Shown here piece by piece: positions 9,177 through 18,521 of a DNA stretch of 64,000 nucleotides. Location: contig JAHJTV010000074.1 in NCBI GenBank assembly GCA_018829445.1, positions 124,001-188,000 of the forward strand, given 5' to 3'. The position numbers were made by a program, and so were the translations under genes. A model generated the notes under the pieces. The model saw only the letters and a program-made list of their open reading frames with translations. It searched no databases and was not told the origin of the DNA. The DNA comes from a bacterium (GTDB lineage: Bacteria; SAR324; XYD2-FULL-50-16). Each line of letters starts with the position of its first letter. The stretch's first letter is position 1.

Positions 9177-9875
9177 GTCTGATAAAATGAAAGCTGGCAA
9201 TCAGGATTTTGCAGGGGAAGTACCACAGGAATATGGTTTTCCGCCCACAGTTTCTGGCAAAAGCCCTTTTCCATTCATATTTTATTTCTATTCTCCTAAA
9301 TGGTTCTCCAATCGTCTTGTTTTCCCTGATTTTTCAACTTTTTTAATAGCGATTATTTGGGTTTTTCAGTGGTCCCATTATCGCACGACAGGGACACATG
9401 GTCCGTTTCGTCAGGTGGTTTCTCTATCAAAACTCAGGCACGCAATAATTACTAAATGATTCAAATCGCTGTTATTTTTTGCAGTGGTCTTCCGAATCAG
9501 GTTATTTAATGACAATCCTTGCACTACAATGGAAAAAATCACCACCAAACAAGTGATTGTCAGGATTAATTCCCCTTCTGATCGACTCCAGGGTAACCAG
9601 AGAGCCAAGACGACTTATCAAAAATGGCAACTCTGTCAAAAATAGCATTATTGACAATTTAGACAATTGATAAAGCTCTGTATTTAATAACAATATCTTT
9701 GGCACGAAGCTTGATCTTACTCCCTATCCTATATTGAACCATCACGGCATAAATAGGTACAACCTGATGATAACCGCGAGATAATTTGTGATTGTCGCCA
9801 GGTTCGGTGTACATGTCAATCAACCCCTTGCCGGTCCGAGGGAGCTAATAAAAATTATTCACCAAGAGTTAAGAA
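9177..9875. other. gene-less stretch upstream of EAL gene
   Basis: About 0.7 kb with no supportable gene. Probable insertion-sequence debris at the left. An 8-bp inverted repeat TGACAATC (9510-9517) / GATTGTCA (9555-9562) is visible and could be a regulatory site for the EAL gene; no clear promoter was recognised. Confidence 0.4.
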
Positions 9876-11180
9876 ATGTTGAACTCTACCTTATTAAAAA
9901 AGCAGGGAAAACCGAATAGCATTTGCATAGATTACAAACCGGCTATTAGTTTGTATAGCATCTTAAGTCTCTTAAACCGTTCAAAAGGTTATACAGAAGC
10001 CAGATTTAATGATTTAACAATACGGTCTGCCTTTCAACCGATATATAGTGTATCCCACCAGAGAATCGTCGGTTATGAAGCTTTAGCCAGGATCAATGAT
10101 CAAAATCGAAAAAGGATAAATCCTTCTCAGTTTTTTACCTCGCTGGAGGATGAATATGAACTGGTTTTAGCGGATCGTTTATGTCGATGCCTTCATCTGG
10201 ATAGCTTTGCCAAGATTGATGATCCAATAAATTGGATATTTATAAACATCTCTCCAAAAGTTGCGACTGTTGGACGGAAATATGGTACTTTTTTCAAAGC
10301 ATTGATTGAAGATTCAGGGATCTCAGCAAATCGTGTTGTTGTTGAGATTGTTGAACATGAGGAATCAGAGTTAGATCAATTGAAAGAAACAGTGAATTAT
10401 TTTAGAGATCTCGGATGTCTCATCGCGATAGATGATTTTGGTTCGGGCTATTCTAATTTTGAACGGGTTTGGTCACTAAAACCGGATATTATAAAACTTG
10501 ATCAATCCATGATCCAACAGGCCTCCACCATTGCCGAGATTAGAAATCTTCTGCCGGGAATAGTTTCTCTTCTTCATCAATCTGGTGCACTGGTTCTTAT
10601 CGAAGGTGTCGAAAATAGAGATCAGGCCATGATCTCATTGGAAAGTGATGCTGATTTTGCACAGGGATTCTTCTTTTGTCGGCCGATTGCTAATAAAGAC
10701 CAGGTTCCTGATAACAAAAATATTTTTGATCATCTTTTTAAACGGTATGTCGACTCAACACAAAAGAAATCCAGGGCAAACGCCTTACTGATAGATCGTT
10801 ATAAAAAAACTTTTCTGGATACAATTGTCAAAATCAAAAAAGAGATTCCTCTTTCCCGAGCCTGCAACGAGCTTTTTAAAGACCGGAGCATTGTCAGGGG
10901 GTATTTATTAAAATCGGATGGTGTGCAAATGGGAGAAACAGTTCATTGTCCAAACAGGGTTTCCGAGAAAAACTTAAAATTAAAACCGATTCAATCAGCA
11001 GAGAAAGCAAATTGGGTTCGCAGGCATTACGTGCAGCGAGCCTTTTTTAATCCAAACCAGATCCAGATTACCAGACCATACCTTTCCATCACTGGAGCCC
11101 ACATGTGCATGACTCTTTCCATGCTGTTTTCTTCTCCAAGAGGAGAACAGGTCTTTTGCTGTGATATTGATCTTGATTAA
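9876..11180 (+). CDS. EAL-domain cyclic-di-GMP phosphodiesterase
   Basis: 434 residues. EAL domain at about 48-285 with the expected catalytic set: signature YEALAR (E68), metal-ligand NISP, EIVEHEE, AIDDFGSGYSNF, K in DIIKLDQ, IEGVE and QGFFFCRP, so it should hydrolyse c-di-GMP to pGpG. The C-terminal third (about 310-430) resembles the PAS-like sensory domain found after EAL in YkuI-type proteins (block QITRPYLSITGAHMCMTLS). No transmembrane segment, so cytoplasmic. Transcribed alone. It is a natural counterpart of the diguanylate cyclase at 20.2 kb, although not linked to it. Confidence 0.92.
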   Translation: MLNSTLLKKQGKPNSICIDYKPAISLYSILSLLNRSKGYTEARFNDLTIRSAFQPIYSVSHQRIVGYEALARINDQNRKRINPSQFFTSLEDEYELVLADRLCRCLHLDSFAKIDDPINWIFINISPKVATVGRKYGTFFKALIEDSGISANRVVVEIVEHEESELDQLKETVNYFRDLGCLIAIDDFGSGYSNFERVWSLKPDIIKLDQSMIQQASTIAEIRNLLPGIVSLLHQSGALVLIEGVENRDQAMISLESDADFAQGFFFCRPIANKDQVPDNKNIFDHLFKRYVDSTQKKSRANALLIDRYKKTFLDTIVKIKKEIPLSRACNELFKDRSIVRGYLLKSDGVQMGETVHCPNRVSEKNLKLKPIQSAEKANWVRRHYVQRAFFNPNQIQITRPYLSITGAHMCMTLSMLFSSPRGEQVFCCDIDLD

Positions 11181-11295
11181 AACCTTTCGGATTGTCTCCA
11201 AGCGTTGCTTTTCTTAACAACACAAAGAAGGAGATGTCCGACAGATATGATCTCCCTGTTAAGCCTGTTTTAAATAGTAAACTCTGGAGGCGACC

Positions 11296-11491
11296 ATGAC
11301 AAAGAAGGAAAAGAAAAAATTTAATCGATTCGGATTGATATAATCAAACTCGTTTTAGAGCAAAGGTGGTTATTGCCACCCGCAAACATTCAACCAAACA
11401 AAAGCATATAAAGATCAGCTTTGTGCCGATACATGAGAAACAGATTGGGCGTTTACAGGCTGATATAACAGGCACAAAAAAGGGCTTGTAA
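11296..11491 (+). pseudogene. small basic ORF broken by a frameshift
   Basis: After a good ribosome binding site (CTGGAGG) an ATG at 11296 gives MTKKEKKKFNRFGLI and a stop at 11341-11343. From 11342 the next frame continues as NQTRFRAKVVIATRKHSTKQ... to TAA at 11489-11491. Together they would form a very basic protein of about 65 residues separated by a single-base shift. I do not recognise the family. It could be a real small gene with a recent mutation, or chance. Confidence 0.35.
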
Positions 11492-11507
11492 ATACTAAAA
11501 TGTGTGT

Positions 11508-12380
11508 CTATTCTACGTCGGCCTGCTCAAAGACACCTTTTACTATCGAGTCGTACATCCGTGCACTGTTATCATCCATCCATTCTTTATAAAATTCTAT
11601 AAATTTAAGGCGATCACGCAAAATTATCTGATTAAGTTTATTGATGACAGCCTCCCCCTGTTTATTTTTTGAACAAGCCATATAAAGAATATTGTAATTT
11701 TTTATTCCCTGCAGAGGTAAAATTACTATGGACTCTGGTGGTAACTGCATTTGTTGGGCAGTGTATGTTGCCTCCAGTGGGATCCCCAAAATCATATCCA
11801 ATCGATTAGCGTACATCATCTTGATTAGCCCCACGGAATCGGAACCAGATCTTTCCACAATCACAGGAGTGTTTCTATGGGGGGCGATAATTGGCTCAAT
11901 GTCAGGACCAAAACTCCTTCCTTTCATCACGCCAATTCTAATCTCCTTTTCCTTTGACAGTAATTTTTTAAGGTTAAGAAGCTGGTTTTGCGAAATATAA
12001 GAGTAAAGGTGTTCTACTTGACGCGCAGACGTAACTATAGCACTTGAAAGCCCGATAAAAGCAGCTTTGGAGTATATTAGAAATGATTCCCGTGCGGGTA
12101 CCTTAAACAAAGCTGAACTACAGGCATTATTTTCATTCTCAAGTGCAACCAACATTCTTTTGTAGTTGCTGATGACAATTTTGTGATCATATTCAGGCAT
12201 GGAATCTATCACCGTCTTTTGCATCTTGTCACAATGCCCTGTGCCTTTGTCTTTTCCCTGGGTGATATAACAAGGAGGCACATGAGGCAGATACCACTTT
12301 ATTTGCTCTGTTGCGTAACAGCTAACTGCAGTCATCAAGGAAAAAAAAGTTAGTCCGATACTCATATTAAATTTGTGCAT
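11508..12380 (-). CDS. periplasmic solute-binding-like protein (TIGR02285-like)
   Basis: About 290 residues, start ATG at 12380 preferred (GGTGAG 5 nt upstream; GTG at 12392 is an alternative). Signal peptide (MHKFNMSIGLTFFSLMTAVSC.YA) followed by a family-3 type bilobal binding-protein fold resembling TIGR02285: IKWYLPHVPPCYI at the mature N-terminus, GTGHCDKMQ, FSxx-like body, then RIGVMKGRSFGPDIEP at the second lobe and a C-terminal helical end. No ABC permease or ATPase lies nearby, so it is more likely an orphan or sensor-associated binding protein than part of a transporter. Ligand unknown. Confidence 0.72.
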   Translation of the reverse strand: MHKFNMSIGLTFFSLMTAVSCYATEQIKWYLPHVPPCYITQGKDKGTGHCDKMQKTVIDSMPEYDHKIVISNYKRMLVALENENNACSSALFKVPARESFLIYSKAAFIGLSSAIVTSARQVEHLYSYISQNQLLNLKKLLSKEKEIRIGVMKGRSFGPDIEPIIAPHRNTPVIVERSGSDSVGLIKMMYANRLDMILGIPLEATYTAQQMQLPPESIVILPLQGIKNYNILYMACSKNKQGEAVINKLNQIILRDRLKFIEFYKEWMDDNSARMYDSIVKGVFEQADVE

Positions 12381-12392
12381 GATACTCACCAC

Positions 12393-12731
12393 ACTTTATT
12401 ACTGATTTCCTATTAGATATGTTGAAGCAAATGGTTGCTATTAATCTATCTAAATCAAGTGATAAAAGCAAATAAAATTCAAACAATAAGATAAGAACTC
12501 ACTTTAGATGTGACATGGTATTCTCCCATTTTTTGGAGCAAATGAAGTTCAATCATAGTTGCATGATCCAAAGACTTTGTTAAAACTTGGTTAAGTTGTG
12601 GACTAAATAGGAGTAGACTCTCATATATCAAGATTCCTGAAATACTTACATTGGATTTCCCGTTGCGGATTCAAGTCAGGCAGCGTCGAGGCTTTTTGAA
12701 TATTTTGACCAATGAAGCGAATTCCCCGTTT
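12393..12731. other. short gene-less stretch
   Basis: About 340 bp between the leftward binding-protein gene and the 3' end of the leftward amine-oxidase gene. A+T-rich; it presumably carries the binding-protein promoter. I see no hairpin or repeat worth naming. Confidence 0.35.
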
Positions 12732-14213
12732 TTAAAGCCCCAACCAGCCTTCCAGTTTGTCTGCAGCAATGCTGCCGGATTCTGCTGCGGCTTCGAAGGT
12801 TGGATATATCATATAATCCCCCGCCAGAAATATACCTTTACCGGAGATTTGATGTAGTCTGGTCAGACGACGATATGCACCTTTGGTCATTACCGGATAA
12901 GCATATAGAAACCGTGTCACTTCATATTTTTCCACTTTGCTCCTGGCACCTGGAAACAATTTATCCAATTCATCGTAAAGGCGGGTCATCAACTCGTCTT
13001 CAGGTTGCATGAGAATGGAATGATCTTTATAAGATTTAGGTGCGATGTATAGCGTCGTCACCCAGGTATTTCTTTCCTTGAGCTTTGGATTGTAGTAACG
13101 TTGGATCCAGGTGGCATCATAAATATCCGTGAACAGATTTCCATCTGGCATCGCCAGATCAAACCCTCGATTGAAAATCTTATCGCTGCTGAAAAGCGCA
13201 ACTGTGAGATAAGATGCGTAGGACACCTGATCCAATATGCTCTTTTGTTCTTTGCTGAGTACCTCATCGCCAATTTTCAGGGAGACTGGAGCAGGTGTTG
13301 CCAAAATAACCGACCGGGCTAAAACCTCAGCTGTTGCTCCATCTTGTGTCTGATAAAAAACCCGATATAACTTCCCACTCTTTTCCACTTTGGTTACCAA
13401 AGAGCGAAGCTGCACTTTCTCTTTCATGATAGAGGCGATGGCAAGAGGAATTTCCGCAATGCCCTTATCAAAGGAAAACATCCCGGTTTTATACTTACCC
13501 GGAGTACCAATATTCTCCAAGTCATCAAGATCTCCAATCTTTTCCTCACCCTCAAAATCGAAGGCAATCTCGGTCAAAGCACTTAATGCAGAGATCTCAT
13601 CGATGGTAGCTCCAAACAAACCCTTAAAGGTAACATTGTAGGTATCCTGATAGACTTTTGGGAATCTGTTTCTCTCAAACCATTGACGGGCTGTTATCTC
13701 ATCAAGTTCCATCAATTCAGAGTTCAATGAGAGTTCCGGAATATCTTCATAGTCCTCGTAGGTCTCAAGAATTGTGTTAACAAATCGGTTGTAGGTTTTA
13801 AGGTCACTCATCTTGATAAGATAAAGAGCCTTTCCCATTTCACCATAATAATAGGTTCCGTTATCATAGTGGATGTCTGCGGGATATGGGATCTCCCTTG
13901 GGGTGAGATTCAAAGATTTGATAATTTCTTTCAAAGCATCTTCCGGTTGTCCCAGATACTCAGTTCCCCTGGCATAGAAGAAACCTTTGTACTCTTCTGA
14001 AAACGCACGTCCTCCGACTCTTTCCTGCTTTTCCAGAACAACGATATGATAGTCTTTTAAGTAAAACGCGGCAGTCATCCCGGCAATACCTCCACCGACG
14101 ATTACCGCATCATAAGGTCTATTGGAGGAAAAAACTTGTTCAGACTTTAATTGTTTGCTACTGCTCATGATGCCAATGATCAGGAGTGCCACTAAAACCA
14201 ACTTTGATTTCAT
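12732..14213 (-). CDS. FAD-dependent amine oxidase / protoporphyrinogen-oxidase-like flavoprotein
   Basis: 493 residues. An N-terminal hydrophobic signal or anchor (MKSKLVLVALLIIGIMSSS) precedes the dinucleotide-binding motif VGGGIAGMTAAFYL and the downstream acidic E of VVLEKQERVGGRAFS, the standard start of the flavin-containing amine-oxidase superfamily. The C-terminal FAD block is FLAGDYMIYPTFEAAAESG. Probably an exported or membrane-anchored flavoenzyme oxidising an amine or desaturating a lipid/isoprenoid; superfamily is clear, substrate is not. A modest AGGG ribosome binding site precedes the ATG. Monocistronic as far as can be seen. Confidence 0.85.
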   Translation of the reverse strand: MKSKLVLVALLIIGIMSSSKQLKSEQVFSSNRPYDAVIVGGGIAGMTAAFYLKDYHIVVLEKQERVGGRAFSEEYKGFFYARGTEYLGQPEDALKEIIKSLNLTPREIPYPADIHYDNGTYYYGEMGKALYLIKMSDLKTYNRFVNTILETYEDYEDIPELSLNSELMELDEITARQWFERNRFPKVYQDTYNVTFKGLFGATIDEISALSALTEIAFDFEGEEKIGDLDDLENIGTPGKYKTGMFSFDKGIAEIPLAIASIMKEKVQLRSLVTKVEKSGKLYRVFYQTQDGATAEVLARSVILATPAPVSLKIGDEVLSKEQKSILDQVSYASYLTVALFSSDKIFNRGFDLAMPDGNLFTDIYDATWIQRYYNPKLKERNTWVTTLYIAPKSYKDHSILMQPEDELMTRLYDELDKLFPGARSKVEKYEVTRFLYAYPVMTKGAYRRLTRLHQISGKGIFLAGDYMIYPTFEAAAESGSIAADKLEGWLGL

Positions 14214-14964
14214 CGTTATGCCCTGTTAATCCGATTGATGATTTCCTTCAATGCCGATTCAATAATTTTCCTGATGAACCAACGAATATATCAGATTGAC
14301 CAGCTTTTGGAATTTCGCCCTAAAACACCTGAAGAAATAGAGAATCATTTGAAACAGCTGTCCCAGATAGAATGAGATGATAAGAACTCTCTTTTCATGT
14401 GTCAAGGTTCTCATCTCAATTTTGAACAAAATGAAATCCTATCTAATTTTGAAATCTCAAAACTCGGATCAGATTTGAGGAAGGATTCAGAAAGAAGCAG
14501 GTAAGTTTTCAAAGTTGAATCCAATTTTCCAGAATCTGAACAAATCCCAACACTCCTCGAAAAATCAGTTTTCTTAAAATCCAGCCAACCAAGTTATCCA
14601 ACTGATGGTGCCAGCCATCAGTTGGGAAAACGACGACAAATTGATATTGACTCTTGAAATTGAAACCCCTATGATTTGAAATGTTATTGCAAAATATTCA
14701 ATAGTATTACATATTGTACATCTTGGATGTGCAGTTGACCCATCGATGGAGAATCCCGAATTGAACACGTATCGGCAACTGACTTTATCTCAGACGCTTC
14801 TTTTCATCCGGGTCGATGAACCTCTGAAAATAGCCATCGAGCCGATTTGAAAAAGTGATAACGAAATGATTGTGTATCGGGATCTAACAAACGGACTTTT
14901 CAAATCGACGGATCATTGAGTCACATTTTCGGAGACATCAAAACACTGCTCCTCAAGAGGGATT
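14214..14964. other. gene-poor stretch with a 33-codon ORF and an inverted repeat
   Basis: About 750 bp. A small frame at 14274-14375 reads MNQRIYQIDQLLEFRPK... and looks more protein-like than chance; it may be the end of a lost gene. An imperfect 13-bp inverted repeat CGATTTGAAAAAGT (14843-14856) / ACTTTTCAAATCG (14895-14907) lies 58 bp before the DUF4838 start and could be its operator or a terminator-like hairpin. Nothing else is supportable. Confidence 0.4.
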
Positions 14965-17046
14965 ATGAAATGGTTTCGTTCATCTTGTTTTATCTTTATT
15001 GCCATGTTGGCATCGTTACAGACATTGTCAGAAAACAGGAAAGTTCTGGCCGTTGATTTCGATTTTTCTAAAAACTGGAGAATCATCAATGGTTCGAATC
15101 ATCCTTCGGCAATTTACGCATCTGAAGAGCTGTCCGATTTTTTAAGCGCAATAACAGGAAAAACCGTTCCGATCGAAAAGACAAGACCGTCCGATAGCGG
15201 TCCGGTTTTTATATTGTCGCACAAAAACTCTAATCAAGATGCATTCATATGGACTGCGCAACCCGATGAGATTCAACTTAAAGGAGACAATCATCGAGGC
15301 CTTCTGTACGCGGTTTACGATTTTCTTGAAGCCTTGGGATGCAGATGGGTCGCTCCAAACAAGCGATATGAAAGAATTCCACAAGGTCGATCTTTCTCGA
15401 TCGACGAAAGTTCCGGATACCAATCGCCCTCGATACCTGAACGGGTTCTGATCATAGGTCATTCCGCTTTTTTGGATGACGCGGAAAGCTGGATTATCTG
15501 GGCTGCCCGAAACAAGATGAATACTATTTTTATTCATGTAGTTCCGTCTTCCGTTGCAACCGGAGCTGCTTCCATTCCGATGTGGAAGAGAAAGCGAAGC
15601 CAGGTTCTTCCCTTGCTCGAAAAGTGCGGAATGATTCTGGAATATGGTGGACATACTCTAACCGGATTTCTTCCCCGCGACATGTTTGAAACACACCCAG
15701 AGGCTTTTCGCCAAGTCAAAGGTGTAAGGGTGAACGATTTCAATTTCTGCCCGCTTGATCCGACGGCGAAGGAGACGATTCGGAAAAATGCCGATGTCTA
15801 TTTCAAAGAACATCGCTATGCCGACATTCAGCACGCCTGGCCGGATGATATTCTCGGCGGCGGGTGGTGTTCGTGCGAGCTCTGTAAAGAATATCCTTCA
15901 TCGGAGCAGGCACTTCTGGCCGTAAATATGGTAGCGGAAGTGTTGCGCGAGATTAGACCCGAGGTACAGGTATCTTTTCTATCGTATCATGACACGGAAA
16001 AGGTTCCGGCTGGAGTTGATCCGCAATCGAACGTTTCGATGCTATGGGCTCCCAGGAAAAGAAGCTATGCAGCCAGTATTGACGATTCGGCCAACCGGGT
16101 CAACTATCCACACTATTACCAAGGATTCATCGATCAGGCGGAATATTTCAAAAACAAGGGTGCCTCTCCATCTCGGGTTTTTGAATACTACTTGGATGCA
16201 ATTCTTTTTAAGTCAGTCATCCCACCGCTTCCCAACGTCATGCAGAAGGATCTTCAATATTATAAAAAATCAGGTGCACATGCTGCGCAGGTGCTACTTA
16301 CCGGCAGCGCGCCATTTATCAACGCCCACCTCAATACCTGGCTTTTTCCGCGGTTGTGCTTCGACGAACATACCGATATAGAAGTTCTTATCGCCCAGTT
16401 TACGGAAGCGGCTTTCAGAACCAATACTCCACACTGGCCCGCTTACTACCATGCTCTCGAAAATGCGTTCGCACTAGCGCTCGACCTGTCGCCCGAGGAA
16501 GCTTTGCCGGAGAATCCCGGCCCCGGACTATTCAGAATATTCGAAGAACCTCAAACGGATGTTGGCGATCCGTTTTTTGCCCCCACGGATGTATTGAAAA
16601 GGCGGGCAGCATCCAACAGTCAGATTCCCTATTTTGTTGATCAGGCAAGGAAGCATCTCGAAGCGGCCAAAAACGACTCTGATCCCGAGGCTTGGGCGGC
16701 TGAAAATCGCTATTTTGCCTTGGTCGATGCCTGGCTACGATTCGATATAGCCCGCGTTAACCTGTATACAGCCACTCGGCCGGGTGGGAGCCTGAAAGCG
16801 GGCGAAGCTTACCTCAAGGATGCCTACCGGGCTCTCGATGACGTATACCGATGGGGTGAGGATAATATCGTCGATAAAAGTTATCTCCGCAACTTTAATT
16901 TGATTCATATGTATTCATGGGAGCTTCGGCTCGATAAGATCAACGGTGATTTCTACCAGTCAAAATGGAAATGGCCGATGACCAAACTGACCAACCTTGT
17001 TCAAATGGGATGGCTATATTACAGGTTGGGAAATGCATATCATTAG
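14965..17046 (+). CDS. secreted DUF4838 protein (alpha-glucuronidase-like N-terminal domain)
   Basis: 693 residues with signal peptide (MKWFRSSCFIFIAMLASLQT). About 40-130 resembles the GH67/GH20-associated N-terminal domain: SNHPSAIYASEELSDFL, GNHRGLLYAVYDFLEALGCR-like block and RWVAP. The DUF4838 catalytic-like TIM-barrel region follows (about 165-480): RNKMNTIFIH, GGHTLTGFLP, FCPLDPTAKETI, GGGWCSCELCKEYPSSEQ and SFLSYHDTEKVP. Family members occur in polysaccharide-degrading bacteria and are probable glycosidases; no activity is proven for this group. The gene looks G+C-richer than its neighbours and stands alone between debris, suggesting acquisition. AGAGGG ribosome binding site. Confidence 0.82.
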   Translation: MKWFRSSCFIFIAMLASLQTLSENRKVLAVDFDFSKNWRIINGSNHPSAIYASEELSDFLSAITGKTVPIEKTRPSDSGPVFILSHKNSNQDAFIWTAQPDEIQLKGDNHRGLLYAVYDFLEALGCRWVAPNKRYERIPQGRSFSIDESSGYQSPSIPERVLIIGHSAFLDDAESWIIWAARNKMNTIFIHVVPSSVATGAASIPMWKRKRSQVLPLLEKCGMILEYGGHTLTGFLPRDMFETHPEAFRQVKGVRVNDFNFCPLDPTAKETIRKNADVYFKEHRYADIQHAWPDDILGGGWCSCELCKEYPSSEQALLAVNMVAEVLREIRPEVQVSFLSYHDTEKVPAGVDPQSNVSMLWAPRKRSYAASIDDSANRVNYPHYYQGFIDQAEYFKNKGASPSRVFEYYLDAILFKSVIPPLPNVMQKDLQYYKKSGAHAAQVLLTGSAPFINAHLNTWLFPRLCFDEHTDIEVLIAQFTEAAFRTNTPHWPAYYHALENAFALALDLSPEEALPENPGPGLFRIFEEPQTDVGDPFFAPTDVLKRRAASNSQIPYFVDQARKHLEAAKNDSDPEAWAAENRYFALVDAWLRFDIARVNLYTATRPGGSLKAGEAYLKDAYRALDDVYRWGEDNIVDKSYLRNFNLIHMYSWELRLDKINGDFYQSKWKWPMTKLTNLVQMGWLYYRLGNAYH

Positions 17047-17281
17047 GAGAATCTACGTGCTACATAAAAAGGGAATGTACCGACAAAATGAACAGGAATT
17101 TTCTAGTTTTAGGTTTTGAAGATAACTGTTTTATCGGAATATTTTTATTGAGTGCCGGGTACAAGAGCAGTGGTATCGTTTATCTCTTTCTCCGGCATAA
17201 TTGTAATATCTGATAACCCGTCTCGATACCGAGGTATTTTTTTCATCACTAAAAATTTCGAAGAATACTGAAATGATATGA

Positions 17282-17606
17282 ACAGAACTATCGGCTATAT
17301 CTTTTGGATTAGGTAGCGCTTTTACATGGGGTGCGGGAGACTTCAGCGGTGGATTCGCTTCCAAAAGCGGCAACATCTTATCTGTTATTGTCTTTTCTCA
17401 GGTCGTCGGGCTGGGCTTTTTACTGTTGTTGAGTTTGATCATTCCCGAGGAAACTCCCTCTTTATATCACCTCGTATGGGGTGGTGTAGGAGGAATATTC
17501 GGAGCCATAGGGTTGGTAGCCTTATACACAGCCCTGGCAAAGGGGCGAATGAGTATGGATTGGCGTCGCCACAGCAGGTTTAGCCTTGATTTTGATAGCC
17601 TGTTAG
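17282..17606 (+). pseudogene. EamA/DMT-family transporter relic with internal deletion
   Basis: In frame from 17282: AISFGLGSAFTWGAGDFSGG, ILSVIVFSQVVGLGFLLLL, then GGIFGAIGLVALYTALAKGR, the first half of an EamA permease. After GRMS the frame shifts and GVATAGLALILIA, the last transmembrane helix of the family, follows to TAG at 17604. About two thirds of the gene is thus missing by internal deletion, and the start codon is followed by a stop (ATG ATA TGA). Not functional. Confidence 0.72.
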
Positions 17607-17941
17607 TCTTGGTTGACAGCAGAAGGAGCCAACTCTTTTCCTGACTCAGTTTAAAAGAACCGGAGAGATACCTGGGATATTGAACGGATAAGAGCAGTGT
17701 TGGTAAAGTAAAGCACAGGTGAAGAGAACACTTCACTGTGTAGTTTGACCTGCGGATCAAATGGAAGTGCACCTGCCTCATGCAAAAATACGATTGGAGA
17801 ACTCACTTTTTAATTAGATTTGTTTTTCTACTTGGTCTCTTTTTACAGATCACAGCCACATCGCTGTCACCTGTTTTTCCAAGAAAACATCAGAAAAGCA
17901 GTCTCCTCATCTTTCATCAAATCAACAGCAATTATGTTGGG

Positions 17942-18193
17942 TTACTTTTGTTGACATTTAGATTGTGAATAGTTAACGGTGACCTCTCCATTCAGGTAAT
18001 TGATTGCCAGATTATGCAAATAGTTTCTGGATAAAATTTCGAAAGGGGGCTTGGCGATTTCTGACAGTTTCCCTTCATAATCCAGGTATTGCTCGCTGGT
18101 GAATACTGATCCGTTATTCAGTTCCAGTAAATCATCAGCAGGGTTACGGGATTTTCGGTTATAATTAACGTAGAACCTCTCCATATACTCCAT
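17942..18193 (-). CDS. hypothetical 83-residue ORF, doubtful
   Basis: Reads MEYMERFYVNYNRKSRNPAD... with a mixed-charge, protein-like composition (SEQYLDYEGKLSEIAKPPFE). I do not recognise the family, and no good ribosome binding site is obvious. It sits between two mobile-element relics and could be a fragment of a replication or transposition protein, or chance. Reported because the composition is better than that of the shadow frames nearby. Confidence 0.25.
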   Translation of the reverse strand: MEYMERFYVNYNRKSRNPADDLLELNNGSVFTSEQYLDYEGKLSEIAKPPFEILSRNYLHNLAINYLNGEVTVNYSQSKCQQK

Positions 18194-18410
18194 TAACCTT
18201 TCATCGGAAATTGGGTTCCCTGTTTTTAATGCTATTTTAAAGATTTTCCGATGGGCTTTTTACAGATACCGGTCTATATCATGTGATGAAGCGGGTGGAT
18301 CTGAAACCTCTGGAAGAGCTCTTCCGGGCTGAGGTATTCAAATTTTTGAAAAAAGAGGGAAAGATCAAAGATGACCCAGAAACTGATGGGTTGGAAAAAC
18401 TCCGTTGTTT

Positions 18411-18434
18411 GGAGCTGCGAGTCTCGCTCTTCAT
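18411..18434. repeat. palindromic insertion element, copy a
   Basis: 24-nt unit beginning GGAGCTGCGAG and ending CTCGCTCTTCAT; the core GCGAG-T-CTCGC is a perfect 11-nt palindrome. Relative to the 5.9 kb transposase copy it replaces 15 nt with 29 nt between WR and VDNGVRI, a net +14, shifting the frame. Confidence 0.7.
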
Positions 18435-18497
18435 GTTGATAACGGCGTTCGTATTGAAAGAGGAGACGAAAAAGGCAGGGAGGCTATTGCCCTGCTC

Positions 18498-18521
18498 GGA
18501 GCTGCGAGCCTCGCTCCTCAT
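18498..18521. repeat. palindromic insertion element, copy b
   Basis: Second copy of the same 24-nt unit (GGAGCTGCGAGCCTCGCTCC, then TCAT), 87 bp after copy a. It replaces the QYMM codons, a net +22, so copies a and b together restore the reading frame downstream. Confidence 0.7.

Noticed and set aside
14574..14768. 64-codon minus-strand frame
   Set aside because: No protein-like conservation signature and no start context in a gene-poor region.
17780..17968. 62-codon frame with a hydrophobic start
   Set aside because: Looks like a signal peptide by chance in A+T-rich DNA; no continuation, no family.
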